Below are positions 4,814 through 7,919 of a stretch of 7,919 nt of DNA, one piece after another. The stretch is from assembly GCA_900544205.1 (NCBI GenBank), contig UQUG01000078.1:1-7919 (forward strand), in the 5' to 3' direction. Under the pieces are notes generated by a model, which saw nothing but the letters and a program-made list of their open reading frames with translations, ran no database searches and was not told where the DNA came from. The number at the start of each line of letters is the position of its first letter. The stretch's first letter is position 1. The stretch comes from an uncultured Collinsella sp. (lineage in GTDB: Bacteria; Actinomycetota; Coriobacteriia; Coriobacteriales; Coriobacteriaceae). The position numbers and the translations under genes were made by a program.

Positions 4814-7381
4814 TTAGAACGTCTGCTCGTAGTCACTGTGCTTTTTGGCCGAACGCACCAAGAACTCCTGGTTGGTGTTGGTGCCCTTGAGACCCTTGAT
4901 AAACGACGCGGCCGCGCGCTCGGTGTTGTTCATGCCGGCAAGAATGCGACGCAGACCAAAGACAAACGGACGCATCTGCTCGTCGACCAACAGGTCCTCG
5001 TTACGCGTACCGGAGGCAACGGGGTCGATAGCCGGGAAGATGCGGCGGTCGGCCAGTTCGCGGTCGAGCTTAAGCTCCATGTTGCCGGTGCCCTTGAACT
5101 CCTCAAAGATGACCTCGTCCATCTTGGAACCAGTGTCGATGAGGGCAGAGGCCAGGATGGTGAGCGAACCACCGTTCTCGATATTACGGGCTGCGCCCAG
5201 GAAGCGCTTGGGCGGATACAGGGCCGCCGAATCGACGCCGCCCGAAAGGATGCGGCCTGAGGCGGGCGCCGCCAAGTTGTAGGCGCGGGCAAGACGCGTG
5301 ATGGAGTCGAGCACCACCACAACATCGCCGCCCAGCTCCACGATGCGCTTGGCGCGCTCGATAACGAGCTCGGCCACGCGAGTGTGGTTGTCGGCGGGCA
5401 TATCGAAGGTCGACGCCACAACCTCGCCCTTGATGGAACGCTGCATATCGGTGACCTCTTCGGGGCGCTCGTCGACGAGCAGGCAGATGAGGTGTACCTC
5501 GGGGTTGTTAATCGAGATAGACTGGCAGATTTTCTTGAGGATCGTCGTCTTGCCGGCCTTAGGCGGGGACACGATCAGGCCACGCTGACCCTTGCCGATC
5601 GGCGACACGATGTCGATGGCGCGACCGGTAATGGAGTCCTTGCCGTGCTCCATGCGCAGCGGCTCGTTGGGATAGACCGGGGTAAGGTCGCCGAACTTGG
5701 GACGGTTGCGAATCTGCTCGGGGTCCAGACCGTTGACGGTCGTGATTTTGGCGAGGCCGGCGCGCTTGTCGCCGCCGCGCGAAGGACGAAGCGAGCCCTC
5801 GATGACGTCGCCCGTGCGCAGGCGCGCGGAGCGGATGAGGTAGGCGGGCACGAAGGCGTCATCGTTGGACTTCATGTAGCCATGGGCATGGATGATGCCG
5901 GAGCTGTCCGGACGAATCTGCAGGATGCCCTTGATGTCGCGGAAGCCCTCGGCCTTCGCGGCGGTGGTGTAGATCTCCTCGACGAGCTCGGCTTTCTTCT
6001 TGCCGGTCGTCTCGATCTCGAACTCCTTGGCCTTCTCGCGCAGTTCGGCGACCTTCATGGCAGCGAGCTCCTCACGCGAAAGCGTGGGCTCGGTGGGGGC
6101 GGCATTACGCTCCTTGTTGCGCTGCTTGCGATCGCGCTGGCGATTGCGGCGGTCATTGTTGCGCTCGTCTTTGCGCTCGTTGCGGTCATTGCGCTCGTCG
6201 TTGCGCTTGTGCTGGCGGCGGTTGGGTCGAGCGCCCTCTTCGGCCTCGACGGGGGCGGCGCCATCGGTTGCGGAGGCGTCGGCGTTAGCCGCAGCATCAT
6301 CGCTGGCCTCGGCATTGGAATCGCCCTGCGGCTCGGCCTTGGCCTGCTGCTCGGCGGCCTTGGCCTTAGCGGACTTCTTGCGACCGCGCTTGGGCTTCTC
6401 GTTTGTCAACTGGTCGGCGTTCTCGGCTTCGGAGCTGGTATCGACGGCTACGTCGGCGGTCACCTCGGCAGAATCCTCAGACGCACCCTTCTTGGCGGTC
6501 TTGGATTTGGTCGAGCGCTTTGCCGCGGTGCGGCGGCTGCGGCCGGGGCGGACGTCTGCCACCTCGCCCGCGGTGACTGCGACAGCCTCATCGGGCGATG
6601 CGTCCTGAGCCGGGGCGTCGGCAGGCGCGGGCTCGGCCGTCGCCGCGGCCATCTGAGCTGCTGCCGCAGCTGCAGCCGCGGCCTTCTCGGCCTCCACGAA
6701 CGCCTTAGGCTTGCGACCGCGGCGATGCGGACGCAGGGCGGGATCAACGACGGGAATCTCGCCTACCTCAGCGGAGGGCGTTCCCTCCCCTTCTACAGGA
6801 CGAGCCGATGCCTCGATGGCCTCGGAGGCAGGCTGTTCAACGGCCTGATGGGCCTTGGCGGCCGCACGACGGCGTGTACGCGGAGCCGGCTTCTCGGTCG
6901 ACTGGTCAGCATTGGGAGCCTCGGTGACAGCAGGCGCTTCGGACGCGGATGCCGTCGCGAGCTCGGTCAGAGCCGCAGCCTCGCGCTCGGCGGCGCGGCG
7001 ACGAGCGCGCACCACTTGAGCCTCGCTGATCTGCGCCAGCGCACGTGCTTGCGCGACCTCATCAGAAATCGGCGCCGAGGAGTCGACCGCGTCGGCGCGC
7101 CTGGTGCGCGTGGTGCGACGCTTGGGCTTGGCAGGCTCGTCACCGCTCGCCGCCGGCTTGGCTACGCGGCGCGTGCGCTTGGGCTTTGCGGGTGCAGCCT
7201 CCTCGCTAGTTGCAGGCTCAGCTTTCTCAGCCGCAACAGGCACAGCCGCCGGAGCGGGCTTGGGCGCCTCGGGGGCCGAAGCCCGCTCCGGCGCGGGCGT
7301 CGCGACCTGGTCCGACGCAACCGGTGCAGCGGGAGCGGCCTGCGTCATCGTTATTTCGTTTTCTTGCTGTTGATCAGACAC
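4814..7381 (-). CDS. rho: Transcription termination factor Rho with a very long N-terminal extension
   Basis: Hexameric RNA-dependent ATPase/helicase that ends transcription by pulling RNA through its ring. The 855-residue protein is about twice the E. coli length. Residues 1-433 are a low-complexity, probably disordered extension with KPKR/RTRR clusters, a run of nine Ala (234-242) and an Arg/Asn/Asp-rich stretch (386-427). The Rho N-terminal helical domain is at about 434-475 and the OB/cold-shock RNA-binding domain at about 481-550. The ATPase core shows Walker A PPKAGKT (606-612, Lys611), DERPEEV with catalytic Glu638, Walker B DVVVVLD (686-692), Q-loop PASGRILSGG (706-715), R-loop KGTGN (763-767) and arginine-finger Arg793 in SGTR. 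Leu635 equals the E. coli Leu208 position reported as Met in bicyclomycin-resistant M. tuberculosis Rho, so sensitivity is predicted. The start is uncertain: GTG 7381 is the first possible codon after an in-frame stop 12 nt upstream, ATG 7348 is the alternative, and neither has a good ribosome site. Confidence 0.97.
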   Translation of the reverse strand: MSDQQQENEITMTQAAPAAPVASDQVATPAPERASAPEAPKPAPAAVPVAAEKAEPATSEEAAPAKPKRTRRVAKPAASGDEPAKPKRRTTRTRRADAVDSSAPISDEVAQARALAQISEAQVVRARRRAAEREAAALTELATASASEAPAVTEAPNADQSTEKPAPRTRRRAAAKAHQAVEQPASEAIEASARPVEGEGTPSAEVGEIPVVDPALRPHRRGRKPKAFVEAEKAAAAAAAAAQMAAATAEPAPADAPAQDASPDEAVAVTAGEVADVRPGRSRRTAAKRSTKSKTAKKGASEDSAEVTADVAVDTSSEAENADQLTNEKPKRGRKKSAKAKAAEQQAKAEPQGDSNAEASDDAAANADASATDGAAPVEAEEGARPNRRQHKRNDERNDRNERKDERNNDRRNRQRDRKQRNKERNAAPTEPTLSREELAAMKVAELREKAKEFEIETTGKKKAELVEEIYTTAAKAEGFRDIKGILQIRPDSSGIIHAHGYMKSNDDAFVPAYLIRSARLRTGDVIEGSLRPSRGGDKRAGLAKITTVNGLDPEQIRNRPKFGDLTPVYPNEPLRMEHGKDSITGRAIDIVSPIGKGQRGLIVSPPKAGKTTILKKICQSISINNPEVHLICLLVDERPEEVTDMQRSIKGEVVASTFDMPADNHTRVAELVIERAKRIVELGGDVVVVLDSITRLARAYNLAAPASGRILSGGVDSAALYPPKRFLGAARNIENGGSLTILASALIDTGSKMDEVIFEEFKGTGNMELKLDRELADRRIFPAIDPVASGTRNEDLLVDEQMRPFVFGLRRILAGMNNTERAAASFIKGLKGTNTNQEFLVRSAKKHSDYEQTF

Positions 7382-7519
7382 AGTGTTTGCTCAACTTTCT
7401 TTTCAAGCCCTGTGATCACATGCTCCCTGCATATACCTTCAGGGCGGCTAAACAGTCTAGCTCCGTCCAAAAGCGACGGACTTCATTGATCTGTATCGAG
7501 ATGATTGCGTTAAATACGC
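7382..7519 (-). promoter_or_regulatory. rho: Predicted rho leader with alternative hairpins
   Basis: Between the predicted start of transcription (near 7519) and the rho start codon are about 138 nt with structure. A 6-bp stem (7480-7475 with 7467-7462, loop 7 nt) is followed by a GCCCTG (7445-7440) that can pair with either of two downstream copies, CAGGG (7429-7425) or CAGGGC (7412-7407), but not both. A perfect palindrome TGTGATCACA (7411-7420) overlaps the second copy. Rho is autoregulated through its leader in E. coli, so a regulatory leader is plausible, but this exact arrangement is inferred from pairing only. Confidence 0.4.
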
Positions 7520-7525
7520 AGCGTT

Positions 7526-7553
7526 AGTGTAACACAACCGCCGCCACCTGCAA
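7526..7553 (-). promoter_or_regulatory. rho: Candidate rho promoter
   Basis: On the minus strand, TTGCAG (7553-7548) and TACACT (7531-7526) are separated by 16 bp. The -10 matches four of six consensus bases and the -35 the TTG core. It is the best candidate I see in the 540 bases upstream of rho. Confidence 0.5.
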
Positions 7554-7625
7554 CTTAGTCATTGGGGACGTTCTTAAACGACTAGCAAAAGGGACACTCT
7601 TTACAAATCCAAAGCGACAGCCCCC

Positions 7626-7709
7626 CTCCTCATAAGTTGCGGTGAAATAGTTCATGAAAACCCGGCAACCGCCCCAAGCAGGAACTATTCCACCGCAACT
7701 AATAAGGGG
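7626..7709. repeat. Long inverted repeat / stable hairpin upstream of rho
   Basis: Arms of 19 bp at 7635-7653 and 7682-7700 are inverted copies with a single mismatch (A7645 against C7690), around a 28-nt centre. Read as minus-strand RNA the mismatch becomes a G-U pair, so the whole 19-bp stem would form. Weaker pairing continues outward to 7626 and 7709 through two single mismatches. No T tract follows, so it is not an ordinary terminator. It may be a MITE-like or REP-like dispersed element, or a structured RNA. No transposase is nearby. Confidence 0.75.
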
Positions 7710-7919
7710 AAGGCAGGTTTACCCCCAAGCATCGTGGACGCGATGCGACCGAAGAGCGAAGTCCATCGGTCTCGGGATCGGCTCGCCACAAAACGCGCCC
7801 ATCTACTACGTTTGACCCGGGATCCTTGACCATACCCGCGTTTTTCCAAAAATCGCAAGTCCGTTACCTGCACTGATAATTGTTCTCGGGGGAAGCGGGC
7901 ACTGCGGGGCGCGGCAACG
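7710..7919. other. Right-end region without a convincing gene; several small repeats
   Basis: No open frame here resembles a known protein. Two adjacent hairpins are visible: GCATCG/CGATGC (7729-7734 with 7741-7746) and GACCGA/TCGGTC (7747-7752 with 7766-7771). There is a direct repeat TTGACC 14 bp apart (7812-7817 and 7826-7831) and a TTTTT-CC-AAAAA inverted repeat (7841-7852). A GATAAT (7875-7880) could be a plus-strand -10 for a gene beyond the edge, but its -35 is poor. Together with the inverted repeat at 7626-7709 this may be one composite intergenic element. Confidence 0.4.

Noticed and set aside
7411..7420. TGTGATCACA as a CRP site
   Set aside because: It contains both CRP half-sites but lacks the 6-bp spacer between them, so it is not a standard CRP operator.
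5384..7489. A 701-codon open frame on the plus strand, opposite rho
   Set aside because: It runs antisense to a certain gene in GC-rich, third-position-biased DNA, where long antisense frames are expected. Its translation is low-complexity Gly/Leu/Arg with no recognisable domain, and it mirrors the Ala/Arg-rich Rho tail.
7685..7873. A 62-codon minus-strand frame in the right-end region
   Set aside because: It ends inside an inverted-repeat arm and crosses two hairpins; no domain or good ribosome site is visible.

Overview
The window is GC-rich bacterial DNA. The actinobacterial look of its Rho protein (a very long Ala/Pro/Lys/Arg/Glu-rich N-terminal extension), the codon use and the style of the other proteins suggest a member of the Coriobacteriia, most likely a Collinsella-like gut anaerobe. 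This placement is an inference from protein style, not a database result.

Layout from left to right. (1) Positions 1-155 hold two tRNA genes on the minus strand, tRNA-His(GTG) followed by tRNA-Lys(CTT), which runs off the left edge. A sigma70-type promoter at 182-210 faces them. (2) A plus-strand class I/II PLP-dependent aminotransferase (321-1502) ends in a clear intrinsic terminator. (3) A plus-strand ROK-family sugar kinase, probably a fructokinase (1644-2534), has its own promoter, flanked by two AGCGCT palindromes two helical turns apart. (4) A very strong hairpin at 2617-2656 separates it from a convergent minus-strand two-gene unit: a large membrane-anchored, Ala/Asp-rich protein of unknown function (4502 down to 3102) and a VanZ-like membrane protein (3094 down to 2645). 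That unit has a good promoter at 4640-4668. (5) The minus-strand rho gene (7381 down to 4814, 855 codons) has an intrinsic terminator at 4746-4776 and a candidate promoter at 7526-7553, which would give a leader of about 140 nt. (6) About 370 bases at the right end hold no convincing gene. They carry a long inverted repeat (7626-7709) and several smaller hairpins.

The genes are mostly independent housekeeping units: tRNAs, amino-acid metabolism, sugar phosphorylation, transcription termination. Only the unknown membrane protein and the VanZ-like gene look like one operon. I see no phage, transposase, CRISPR, toxin-antitoxin or defence genes. The points most worth a second look are the unusual Rho, with a disordered extension of about 430 residues and loss of the aromatic residues of the primary RNA-binding cleft, the possible structural switch in its leader, the uncharacterised membrane protein, and the inverted-repeat element upstream of rho.
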